Origin: Moritella sp. 5
Lineage (GTDB): Bacteria; Pseudomonadota; Gammaproteobacteria; Enterobacterales; Moritellaceae
Direction of reading: 5' to 3'
Length of the DNA: 64,000 nt
Assembly: GCF_018219455.1 (NCBI RefSeq)
Contig: NZ_CP056122.1
Location: forward strand, 2,976,001-3,040,000
Shown: piece by piece, positions 18,091 to 26,224 of the stretch
How positions within the stretch are numbered: the stretch's first letter is position 1
Layout: each line of letters begins with the position of its first letter
Made by a program: the position numbers and the translations under genes
The notes under the pieces: model-generated
Seen by the model: only the letters and a program-made list of their open reading frames with translations
Databases searched by the model: none
What the model was told of the DNA's origin: nothing

Positions 18091-18849
18091 TTAATGATTT
18101 TTATTCCAATCAATGCACTGCTGTAATGTAATACCAGAACCACCAAATATGTCTAACGCACTGCCAATCGTTAAATCAACTTTACCCTTTGATAATTGCT
18201 CGACTAAAGCAAGATCATCAATACTGCGAGCACCACCAGCATAAGTCACCGGTATTCTTGTATGCTGCCCAAGTAAAGTAACAAGTTCTTGATCTATGCC
18301 ATTCTGCAATCCTTCAACATCAGCAGCATGAATCAGAAATTCGGCACAATGCTCAGAAAGTTGCGCTAGTGTGTCTGCATTAATGACTGTGCTCGTGATT
18401 GTTTGCCAACGGTTCGTTGCAATATACCAACCCTGAGCTGTTTTTCTACAACTCAGATCTAAAATTAAATGCTCTTTTCCAATTAATGCTTTTAACTGTG
18501 CTAGCTTTTCCCAGCTAAATTCATCACCATCAAACAGATATGATGTGACAATGACATGAGACGCACCAGCCGCTATATACTGCGCGGCATTAGATGAATT
18601 AACACCACCACCGAATTGTAATCCTTGAGGCCATGCATCTAATGCTTTTAGCACTTCCGTTTCATTATTTGGGCCTAATGCAATCACATGGCCACCGCGT
18701 AAATCATGTTGACGATAAATATCGGCATAATACGCCGCGTCATATTGACTGATAAAATTAGTCGCAGCACCTTGATCATTCAAGCTACCACCAACAATTT
18801 GTTTTACTTTACCTTGGTGTAAATCAATACAAGGACGAAACTGAGTCAA
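18091..18849 (-). CDS. hisA: HisA, eukaryotic-type ProFAR isomerase
   Basis: A 252-residue (beta/alpha)8 enzyme. It matches the yeast HIS6 branch rather than the usual bacterial HisA: CIDLHQGKVKQIVGGSL, LDLSCRK, FLIHAADVEGL and KVDLTIGSALDIFGG. It catalyses the fourth step of histidine biosynthesis. The acid/base pair would be the Asp in CIDLH and the Asp in AADVEG. The start is TTG with AGGAG seven bases upstream. It stands alone, not in a his operon, so it may be a second or replacing HisA acquired by transfer. Confidence 0.85.
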   Translation of the reverse strand: MTQFRPCIDLHQGKVKQIVGGSLNDQGAATNFISQYDAAYYADIYRQHDLRGGHVIALGPNNETEVLKALDAWPQGLQFGGGVNSSNAAQYIAAGASHVIVTSYLFDGDEFSWEKLAQLKALIGKEHLILDLSCRKTAQGWYIATNRWQTITSTVINADTLAQLSEHCAEFLIHAADVEGLQNGIDQELVTLLGQHTRIPVTYAGGARSIDDLALVEQLSKGKVDLTIGSALDIFGGSGITLQQCIDWNKNH

Positions 18850-19011
18850 AACAACACTCCTCTGTTTAAAGACTAAACGATCAATTCCTGATCGTAACTC
18901 GCATTTTAGCTCACCAGTATAACCAGAATTACAGCAGAATGCGGTGTTTTAAAATATTGATAATAAAAAACAGGTAAGAGATAAGAATATAATGGGCAGG
19001 CGTAGAATACC
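18850..19011. other. Upstream region of hisA
   Basis: Contains CGATCA (18878-18883) and TGATCG (18889-18894), a short inverted repeat that could be an operator or part of the hisA promoter. No gene is seen here. Confidence 0.3.
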
Positions 19012-19046
19012 AGAAACTAAAACGCCATCTATAAATAGATGGCGTT
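19012..19046 (-). terminator. Strong terminator of the small transcription unit
   Basis: AACGCCATCTA and TAGATGGCGTT (19021-19046) form a perfect 11-base stem with a 4-base loop, followed on the minus strand by TTTTAGTTT. Confidence 0.9.
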
Positions 19047-19067
19047 CAATTCTGAATTCCTAGGAAA

Positions 19068-19151
19068 TTAGTAACCTAAGTGTCTTGGGTAAGTGAATTT
19101 TGAGTTATATAAATCACCAAAAACTGGGGCTGTAGGTACTGAATTTTTCAT
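19068..19151 (-). CDS. 27-residue small protein, function unknown
   Basis: The ORF runs from ATG at 19151 to TAA at 19068-19070. AGAAGGTGA sits seven bases upstream, a strong ribosome site. The peptide starts MKNSVPTAP and ends TYPRHLGY; it has no hydrophobic helix and is rich in aromatic residues, Pro and Gly. It is enclosed by its own promoter (about 19251-19279), a ~95-base structured leader and a strong terminator, so it is likely expressed as a short monocistronic mRNA. It is not a histidine attenuator, having a single His, although hisA is the next gene. I do not recognise a family. Confidence 0.55.
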   Translation of the reverse strand: MKNSVPTAPVFGDLYNSKFTYPRHLGY

Positions 19152-19247
19152 AAGTGTCACCTTCTAAATCATTAATCATAAATAGAACCAAATGGCTCAG
19201 TTGATCTCGGTTCCTTGGAGGCGGTTTAACGGACTCATCCTTTGAGC
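19152..19247 (-). ncRNA. Structured 5' leader of the 27-residue ORF (candidate cis-regulatory RNA)
   Basis: The predicted transcript begins near 19244-19247 with GCUCA. GGAACCGAG (19213-19205) can pair with UUUGGUUCU (19192-19184). The loop of that hairpin contains UGAGC, complementary to the GCUCA at the 5' end, giving a possible pseudoknot. The 5' segment can instead pair locally as CUCA/UGAG. Two exclusive pairings next to an ORF suggest a switch, but this was folded by eye only and matches no riboswitch class I know. Confidence 0.4.
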
Positions 19248-19250
19248 ATT

Positions 19251-19279
19251 TTTATATCTTCTCGAGAAGATGTGACCAA
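19251..19279 (-). promoter_or_regulatory. Promoter with 16-base palindromic operator in the spacer
   Basis: Minus-strand -35 TTGGTC (19279-19274), 17-base spacer, -10 TATAAA (19256-19251). The perfect palindrome ATCTTCTCGAGAAGAT (19256-19271) fills the spacer, so a dimeric regulator bound there would sit between the core promoter elements. Confidence 0.6.
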
Positions 19280-19410
19280 TGTAACATAAAAAAACAGCAA
19301 TGCAAGCTTTCATTTGAAACTCGTCACATAATCAAACAAACAATATTGCTTTCCATATTAAGATTTAAAGCCGATGTAATGGCGATCAATGTGTGAGTTT
19401 TATCGATTCT
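19280..19410. other. Region between icmF and the small transcription unit
   Basis: An alternative -35 (TTGCAT) and -10 (TACATT) for the small unit are seen near 19278-19305 on the minus strand. No clear terminator for icmF is visible. Confidence 0.3.
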
Positions 19411-22400
19411 CTACATATTTCGACGGTATTTACCACCAACTAAATATAGGATATCCGCCAGTTGCGACAAACTAGCCGTAGGTGCTGCATCCATTAATGC
19501 TCCAAAGCTATTACTTCTTGATAATAGCGCGACTTTCATCGACACCAATGCGCATTCACTGCGTTCCTTATGCTGTTTATGGAATTGTGATATAGCCTCA
19601 ATTTGCTGTTTTTTCTTTACGTCAGGACAACGCACTAGCTGTTTTTCACTCATCTTCACTGTGTCAGTTCCATCACTGTGTCCATGGCTTCTAGACATGC
19701 AATTAACCCCGACCATATCAAATTTCTCTGTACTTTTTAATGTCTCATAATACATACTTTGCTGTTGAATTTGAGCGCGTTGATAGCCCGTTTCGATCGC
19801 CCCCAACACACCACCTCGTCGTGCTAAGCGATTGAATTCAGAATATACAGCTTCTTCGACAAGATCGGTTAACAGCTCAATGACATAGCTGCCTTGCAGT
19901 GGGTTTTGATTTTTATTTAACCCAAACTCACGATTAATAATGGATTGAATCGATAACGCACGATAAACAGAATTTTCAGTCGGGGTTGTGATAGTTTCGT
20001 CATAAGCATTCGTGTGTAAACTATTACAATTATCACAAAGTGCATAAATGGCTTGTAAACTGGTGCGAATATCATTTAAATCTATCTCTTTCGATTGTAA
20101 ACTGCGCCCCGATGTTTGAATGTGATATTTCAATTTCTGGCTGCGATCATTACCATTATAAACGGATTTTAATGTGCGAGCCCATATCCGGCGAGCAACC
20201 CGCCCTATCACTGCATATTCAGGATCCATACCATTACTAAAGAAGAAGCTGAGCCTTGGTGCCACATCGTTGATCTTCAATCCTTGCGCTAAATAATATT
20301 CGATCAAAGTAAACCCATTGGCCAATGTAAAGGCTAATTGGGTTATCGGATTCGCTCCCGCTTCACCAATATGGTAACCACTAACCGAGACGGGATAAAA
20401 TTTATCGATAGCATTCGCACTAAAATAGCCCTGCATATCAGCCATTAATTGCAGCGCAAAATCCAATGAGAAAATACATTCATTCTGAGCAATTTCTTCT
20501 TTTAAAATATCGGCTTGTAATGTCCCCCTGACTTTATTATAAGTGGCTTGTTTAAGCGTTATGTATTCATCCTGCAATCCAAGTAATTCGACCATCAATA
20601 CTTGTCCTGAAATACCTAATAGCGCGAGCCCTAAACCATTATGACCTTCAGGTAATACGTCACGGTAAATAGGTCTTTGCTTAGCTGTAATACCGCAAGA
20701 TGAAAAATAAGCTTTAATCTGTTTATGGGCTTTTGACCATAAGTTCGCTTGTGTTAAATACAACTCGACTTGCTGATCAATGGCAGTATGTAAAAACCAA
20801 GCCATCAATATCGGCGCAGGACCATTAATCGTCATTGATACCGAAGTACCGGCATCGCATAAATCAATACCTGAATACAATACTTTCATATCATCAAGCG
20901 TTGCAATAGACACCCCAGACATACCAATACAGGCGCATATATCCGGGCTTATTGCAGGATCATGTCCATACAAAGTATTAGGATCAAATGCCGTAGATAA
21001 CCGAATCGACTTTTGGCCTTTAATTAAATAATGAAAACGTTTGTTGGTATCTTCGGGTAAACCTTCTCCCGCAAACATTCGCGTCGGGTCTTCATCATTG
21101 TGTCGTGTTGGAAATACACCCGCGGTATAAGGAAAGTGACCAGGGATATTCTCATTAAGCAGAAATGCCGTAATGTTATCCCAGTGATTTTCGTTTGGTC
21201 TGGCTACATGTGGGATCACGGTACCACTTAAGCTAACAAAATGGTCTTTATGCTCACCAAAGGTTTGATGGGAACCAATTGTATCAACCCCATCTTCGAT
21301 ACGTTTTAACGCTAATTCTTCATCGTCTCTAAACCAAGCTAATAGTGCATGCCTAAGTGGCACTGTTAACTGCGCAAGTAGTTTGTTATAACGTAACCGT
21401 AACGGTGGTAATAACACCTTCAAAGATGCATCTGTCACTAAAAAACTATCCGCATCGATGTTACTCTCTAAATCAGCTTGCGGATAGCGGCCTAACTTAG
21501 GAGGTAAACAAGGATCACCCAGATCACTCAACATTTGATAGCAACTATGCAGTTGACGTACTTGTTCTATTTTCTGCTTATTTTGATCTGTGACTTGTAC
21601 ATAATGGTTATAAATAGCGGTGAGATAATCAGGGGTTTGCAACTGTAATTGACTTTCTGTTAACGTCCAATCATAACGAGGATATTTTGTCAGTATTTGT
21701 TGGTAATACGACTTTAAACCGGCCTCTGGTGTAAAACTCAGCTTCGTCATCAAAAATGCCATAAAACGACTAAAACCATGATCGTTATAATGGCTGGCAA
21801 CAACAGGGAAAATAGGTAATTCGCCATTTGTAGCCTGCGCTTGCTGCTGGTTAAAACGCCATTGCTGTTGAATAGCATTGTACGCATCTTCACTCCCTTG
21901 CTGATCTGCTTTATTTAGCACCACAACATCGGCAAATTGTAACATCTCAATTTTTTCTAATTGACTGCTGGCGCCATAATGTTTGGTCATTAAGTAAAGA
22001 CTGAAATCCACCATATCAACAATCGCACTGTCACTTTGACCAATACCCGCAGTTTCAATTAACACGAGGTCAAAACCTTGATTGATTAACATTGGCACAC
22101 AAGTTTGCAATGACTGGCTCACCGATACATTCGCTTGTCGTGTGGCAATAGAACGCATGAACAAACGGTCATGTGGCAAGGTATTAATGCGAATACGATC
22201 GCCTAACAAGGCACCTCCGGTTTTTTGCCCACTGGGATCCACGGCTAAATACGCAATGTTGATATCAGGATAGAGCTGCAATAACGCACGTAATAATTCA
22301 TCACTAAACGTACTTTTTCCCGCACCACCTGTCCCTGTGATCCCCACCACCAGCGATTTTTTAGCGGACGTGACAGAAGCCGCTGTAATGCGACTTGGAC

Positions 22401-22929
22401 TTTTAATTTCCCCCTGCTCTATAGCCGTGATTAATTGTCCCAAATACATATCGGTTGCAGATTCAACAGCTGATTTTTTTACATTGAATTTTGCTTGGTG
22501 TTTGGGCTTCACCGCGATTAAGCGTTGTAATAAATCACTGATCATCTCGTCTAAACAAAGTACATCCGCACTGGTGTAAACACGCGAAACACCTTGTTCT
22601 TCTAATGCCCTTGCTTCATCAGCGGTAATAGTCGCACCGCCGCCAATAAATATAGCGGGCTTAGCCCTAACGTCGGCAAGACTCGATAGTAAGTAGCTAA
22701 AATAAGCATTATGTCCGCCCTGATAAGAGCTCATTGCAATAGCATCAACATTTTCTTGTAATGCTGCGGTGACAACATCATGAACCGAACGGTTAATACC
22801 TAAATGTATGACTTCAACTCCCCGAGCCTGCAGTAACCGCCGTACAATATTAATCGCAGCATCGTGGCCGTCAAATAAACAAGTCGCAGTTAAAATACGC
22901 AAAGGAAACTTGGTTGAAGTCGTTTTCAT
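19411..22929 (-). CDS. icmF: Fused isobutyryl-CoA mutase IcmF (B12-dependent)
   Basis: A 1172-residue fusion. The N-terminal B12-binding domain has DGHDAAIN (21-28) with the cobalamin-ligand His and SSYQGGH. A MeaB-like G-protein follows, with P-loop GITGTGGAGKST (197-208) and the NKAD guanine motif. The C-terminal two-thirds is the substrate TIM barrel (PYTAGVFPTRHNDEDPTRMFAGEG). IcmF interconverts isobutyryl-CoA and n-butyryl-CoA, with its G domain acting as built-in chaperone for cofactor loading. It lies 60 bases downstream of bkdB on the same strand, so it probably belongs to the same operon and takes valine-derived isobutyryl-CoA. The start may be ATG 22929 or GTG 22932; GGAG precedes both. 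Confidence 0.92.
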   Translation of the reverse strand: MKTTSTKFPLRILTATCLFDGHDAAINIVRRLLQARGVEVIHLGINRSVHDVVTAALQENVDAIAMSSYQGGHNAYFSYLLSSLADVRAKPAIFIGGGATITADEARALEEQGVSRVYTSADVLCLDEMISDLLQRLIAVKPKHQAKFNVKKSAVESATDMYLGQLITAIEQGEIKSPSRITAASVTSAKKSLVVGITGTGGAGKSTFSDELLRALLQLYPDINIAYLAVDPSGQKTGGALLGDRIRINTLPHDRLFMRSIATRQANVSVSQSLQTCVPMLINQGFDLVLIETAGIGQSDSAIVDMVDFSLYLMTKHYGASSQLEKIEMLQFADVVVLNKADQQGSEDAYNAIQQQWRFNQQQAQATNGELPIFPVVASHYNDHGFSRFMAFLMTKLSFTPEAGLKSYYQQILTKYPRYDWTLTESQLQLQTPDYLTAIYNHYVQVTDQNKQKIEQVRQLHSCYQMLSDLGDPCLPPKLGRYPQADLESNIDADSFLVTDASLKVLLPPLRLRYNKLLAQLTVPLRHALLAWFRDDEELALKRIEDGVDTIGSHQTFGEHKDHFVSLSGTVIPHVARPNENHWDNITAFLLNENIPGHFPYTAGVFPTRHNDEDPTRMFAGEGLPEDTNKRFHYLIKGQKSIRLSTAFDPNTLYGHDPAISPDICACIGMSGVSIATLDDMKVLYSGIDLCDAGTSVSMTINGPAPILMAWFLHTAIDQQVELYLTQANLWSKAHKQIKAYFSSCGITAKQRPIYRDVLPEGHNGLGLALLGISGQVLMVELLGLQDEYITLKQATYNKVRGTLQADILKEEIAQNECIFSLDFALQLMADMQGYFSANAIDKFYPVSVSGYHIGEAGANPITQLAFTLANGFTLIEYYLAQGLKINDVAPRLSFFFSNGMDPEYAVIGRVARRIWARTLKSVYNGNDRSQKLKYHIQTSGRSLQSKEIDLNDIRTSLQAIYALCDNCNSLHTNAYDETITTPTENSVYRALSIQSIINREFGLNKNQNPLQGSYVIELLTDLVEEAVYSEFNRLARRGGVLGAIETGYQRAQIQQQSMYYETLKSTEKFDMVGVNCMSRSHGHSDGTDTVKMSEKQLVRCPDVKKKQQIEAISQFHKQHKERSECALVSMKVALLSRSNSFGALMDAAPTASLSQLADILYLVGGKYRRNM

Positions 22930-22989
22930 CACTCTTCACTCCGATAAATGTTACTTTCAATCTGGCTCACTTACATTCGCCATATCATA

Positions 22990-24144
22990 TTAACTATCTA
23001 GGGCTAAATCAGCCATTAACACCGCTAAAAATCGAGCCGCTTCACCACCCGTAATTGAACGATGGTCAAAGGTTAAAGACAAGGGTAATAAGGTATGCTC
23101 AATAATATCGCCCTTCCCATCACCCGGTTTCATGTAAGCCAACTGCTGAAATAAACGCCCAATACCTAAAATTGCAACAGTGGGAGGCATAACAATAGGA
23201 TTGGCATATTTACCCACCATACTGCCAAAGTTAGATAAGGTGATGGTATTACCGCGTAAATCATCCGCCGCAATTTTGCGTTGTGATACCAATTCTTTGA
23301 GGGTATTAATTTTGTCGCGCATCGCCTCTGCGCTATAGCTTTGTGCATCTCGGATCACGGGGACGAATAAACCATCTTGAGTATCAACGGCCAAACCTAA
23401 ATGCATCGATTTAATAATACGACGACCAATCGAATGGCTGTCATACCAAGCATTCAATGTTGGTTCCGCTTCACAGGCGATCGCCATTGCACGAATCAGT
23501 CGTACTGTGATATCACCTTGAGTAAACCAAGTAGACACATTCGCATCATCATGTATCGTGACAGGGACAACTTCGGCATGCGCTTGCGTCATCGCTTTTG
23601 CCATACTGCGACGCACACCTTTCAATGGGACTAGCTCACCTACGTCCGCAAATATTTTTACTACACGCTCTACATCTGCTGCAGTAACAGTGCTGTGTGC
23701 ACCGGACGGTGTCACAATCGCTAAATCAATATTATACCGATGCGCTAATGCCCGTACTGCGGGGGTAGCTTTCACCCCAATACTGTTCCCCGATACCGAT
23801 TGCGCCGTCTCTTTTAACTTACTTTCGGATGTATGCAGCTCTCCCACCACAGATGTCGACGCTTTAGGCTGTTCGGTTTTTGCCACTGCTTTGCTCGATA
23901 ATGTCACGCCCTCTTCAGAGAACTCAACAAGCGGATCGCCAGTATGAATAATGTCACCGCTTTGCCCATACAGTTTCACTACGGTAGCGGACTCTGGGCA
24001 CGGGATCTCAACAATTGCCTTTGCCGTTTCCATCGACACCATTAACTGGTCTGCCGTCACCACATCACCGGGTTTTATAAACCATTCAACAATCTCAGCT
24101 TCGGGTAGCCCTTCCCCTAAATCAGGTAATTTGAATATATGCAT
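22990..24144 (-). CDS. bkdB: Branched-chain 2-oxo acid dehydrogenase E2 (lipoamide acyltransferase)
   Basis: A 384-residue E2 subunit with one lipoyl domain (lipoyl Lys in METAKAIVEIP), a peripheral subunit-binding domain (KATPAVRALAHRYNIDL, near residues 125-160) and the acyltransferase domain ending in the catalytic LTFDHRSITGGEAARFL. It moves the branched acyl group from E1 to CoA. Start and upstream stop overlap as TGATG, indicating translational coupling with the E1 beta gene. No E3 gene is adjacent, so a shared lipoamide dehydrogenase elsewhere is implied. Confidence 0.93.
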   Translation of the reverse strand: MHIFKLPDLGEGLPEAEIVEWFIKPGDVVTADQLMVSMETAKAIVEIPCPESATVVKLYGQSGDIIHTGDPLVEFSEEGVTLSSKAVAKTEQPKASTSVVGELHTSESKLKETAQSVSGNSIGVKATPAVRALAHRYNIDLAIVTPSGAHSTVTAADVERVVKIFADVGELVPLKGVRRSMAKAMTQAHAEVVPVTIHDDANVSTWFTQGDITVRLIRAMAIACEAEPTLNAWYDSHSIGRRIIKSMHLGLAVDTQDGLFVPVIRDAQSYSAEAMRDKINTLKELVSQRKIAADDLRGNTITLSNFGSMVGKYANPIVMPPTVAILGIGRLFQQLAYMKPGDGKGDIIEHTLLPLSLTFDHRSITGGEAARFLAVLMADLALDS

Positions 24145-25121
24145 CAGAACTCCATGACGTTATTAACGGTGGAAATAATTCTCTCAACGCTTGGCATATA
24201 ATATTTTTCCATTTTAGCCAGTGGCATAATGGTGTCATAACCACTCACTCTCATGACGGGTGCCAATAACGTCATCAGCCCTTCCTCCGCAATAATGGCT
24301 GCAATTTCTGACGCAACACCACCACTGCGCGCAGCTTCTGATACGATCACACAGCGACCCGTTTTTTCAATTGAGCTTAATATCGTGGTTTTATCAATCG
24401 GTTTAATAGTAGCAAGATCGATTACTTCAGCAGATATATTACGTTCTGCTAGCTGATCCGCAGCCTGCAACGTTTCATATAACATCGCCCCCCAACTAAT
24501 TAAGGTCACGTCCGAACCTTCACGCAAGGTAAAACACACATCTAACGGCAGTGCTTTACCATTATTTTCGACGGATTCAGTTTGTAATCGATAAATACGT
24601 TTCGGTTCTAAAAACACCACAGGATCGGGATCGCGGATAGCAGCAAGCAATAAACCATAAGCACGTCCGGGAGAAGATGGGATGACAACACGTATACCAG
24701 GAAGGTGCGCAAAGATAGCTTCAGTACTTTCACTATGATGCTCTGGCGCATGGATCCCACCGCCATAAGGCGCACGCAATACCATAGGACAAGTTAAGCG
24801 ACCACGCGTACGATTGCGCATTCGTCCTGCATGACATAAAAACTGATCGAACGCGGCATAAATAAAGCCCATAAATTGGATTTCGATTACGGGTTTCATG
24901 CCTTGTACCGCTAAACCGATTGCCATTCCGCTAATGAGTGATTCCGCTAATGGGGTATCAATGACGCGTTCACGACCAAACTCAGACTGTAGTCCTTCCG
25001 TCGCGCGAAACACACCACCATTAGCACCAATATCCTCGCCCAGTAAGATGACATTTTTATCTTCTGCCATAGCATCGAACAAGGCGTTATTGACTGCATC
25101 AATGAGTGTCATGTCTTTCAT
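24144..25121 (-). CDS. bkdA2: Branched-chain 2-oxo acid dehydrogenase E1 beta subunit
   Basis: A 325-residue transketolase-like beta subunit. LLGEDIGANGGVFRATEGL and DTPLAESLISGMAIGLA are typical of BCKDH/PDH E1 beta. GGIHAPEHHSES carries the conserved His pair near the active site. With E1 alpha it forms the ThDP-dependent decarboxylase for keto acids from Val, Leu and Ile. ATGA overlap with the E1 alpha stop and a strong GGAGGTG ribosome site show coupled translation. Confidence 0.93.
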   Translation of the reverse strand: MKDMTLIDAVNNALFDAMAEDKNVILLGEDIGANGGVFRATEGLQSEFGRERVIDTPLAESLISGMAIGLAVQGMKPVIEIQFMGFIYAAFDQFLCHAGRMRNRTRGRLTCPMVLRAPYGGGIHAPEHHSESTEAIFAHLPGIRVVIPSSPGRAYGLLLAAIRDPDPVVFLEPKRIYRLQTESVENNGKALPLDVCFTLREGSDVTLISWGAMLYETLQAADQLAERNISAEVIDLATIKPIDKTTILSSIEKTGRCVIVSEAARSGGVASEIAAIIAEEGLMTLLAPVMRVSGYDTIMPLAKMEKYYMPSVERIISTVNNVMEF

Positions 25122-26224
25122 TCTTCACCTCCCTGCAAACTTGTGTTTCTTACTTGTTCTAGTTGATCTAAATAATGGTCGGGCAAGGTTTCATACAAAT
25201 ATTCAAACATCGCGGTTGGCGACGCGGCTGGAATGGCAAGATAACGCTCTACAGCAGCGTCAATTTCGTCACTGCACTCTTTTTCTAGCTGCTCTACACC
25301 TGTGTTATCAATAATCAATTCATCTAGGAGTAGACTTCGTAATCGCGTCATGGGTTCTTTCTGCCAAGCCTCTCCGACGTTATCTTCATCACGATATCGA
25401 GACGCATCATCGGCGGTAGTATGGTCGGATAAACGATAAGAAATGGTTTCAATCAGATGAGGGCCCAGGCCTTCTCTGGCTCTGTCGATAGCGTCCTTAA
25501 TTTTGATATAACAAGCAATAACATCATTGCCATCAACTTGTTCGCAACTGATACCGCCTGCAATGGCTTTTTGCGCTAGCGTTGCACAACTCGATTGATC
25601 ATCACGCGGCAGAGAAATAGCCCATTGATTATTGTTGATAATAAAGACGACAGGGAGCTGCCAGACGCCTGCAGCATTAATGGATTCATAAAAATCACCT
25701 TTGGATGTTGCCCCGTCACCACAAACAACAACAGCAACACGTGGTTCTTTTCGTAACTTCATCGCATAACTGATACCAATAGCATGACAACATTGGCTCG
25801 CAATTGGGATGGTACAAGGCATATCCTCTCGCGGCCCCTGAAAGTCCATACCACGTTCATCACCACCCCAATACATCAAGATCTCTTCCGGTTTTACGCC
25901 TCGAATAAGAACCGCGGCCGTTTCGCGGTAAGCTTGAATAAACACATCTTCTTTACGCATCGCTTTACCAATTGCAGCGCCGACCGCTTCTTGACCAAGG
26001 CATGAGGCATAAGTGCCAAGACGCCCAGTACGTTGCAGCGCAATTGCTTTGCAATCAAAAGTACGGGTAAATAACATCCAACGGTAAAGTTCAACAAGTA
26101 ATTCACTGCTCACGCCCGCGATAGAAATCTGTTGTAACGATTCTGATAGTCTGCCTGTTTCATCCAGATACTGGGTATAACCGACACGGAATATATTTTC
26201 AGCCTTGACCGTATTTTTATTCAT
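25118..26224 (-). CDS. bkdA1: Branched-chain 2-oxo acid dehydrogenase E1 alpha subunit
   Basis: A 368-residue ThDP-binding subunit. The cofactor motif runs from GDGATSKGDF to INNNQWA. The phosphorylation-loop-like YRLSDHTTADDASRYR and the N-terminal RTGRLGTYASCLGQEA are characteristic of branched-chain rather than pyruvate dehydrogenases. Its start overlaps the end of the leucine dehydrogenase gene by 8 bases, with GGAG upstream. It is the second gene of the ldh-bkd operon. Confidence 0.93.
   Translation of the reverse strand: MNKNTVKAENIFRVGYTQYLDETGRLSESLQQISIAGVSSELLVELYRWMLFTRTFDCKAIALQRTGRLGTYASCLGQEAVGAAIGKAMRKEDVFIQAYRETAAVLIRGVKPEEILMYWGGDERGMDFQGPREDMPCTIPIASQCCHAIGISYAMKLRKEPRVAVVVCGDGATSKGDFYESINAAGVWQLPVVFIINNNQWAISLPRDDQSSCATLAQKAIAGGISCEQVDGNDVIACYIKIKDAIDRAREGLGPHLIETISYRLSDHTTADDASRYRDEDNVGEAWQKEPMTRLRSLLLDELIIDNTGVEQLEKECSDEIDAAVERYLAIPAASPTAMFEYLYETLPDHYLDQLEQVRNTSLQGGEE

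Noticed and set aside
19068-19151. Histidine attenuator peptide for hisA.
   Set aside because: The ORF has only one His codon and a full terminator lies between it and hisA; no antiterminator pairing was seen.
19225-19245. GAUGAGUCCGU in the small-unit leader resembles a hammerhead ribozyme core.
   Set aside because: The invariant CUGA and the matching GGAC-GAAA strand are missing, so no hammerhead fold can form.
19152-19410. Cobalamin riboswitch linked to the B12 enzyme IcmF.
   Set aside because: No B12-box-like sequence, and the leader is downstream of icmF, not upstream.
23558-23947. 129-codon plus-strand open frame opposite bkdB.
   Set aside because: Low-complexity Thr/Ala/Ser composition typical of antisense frames; the E2 gene fully explains the region.
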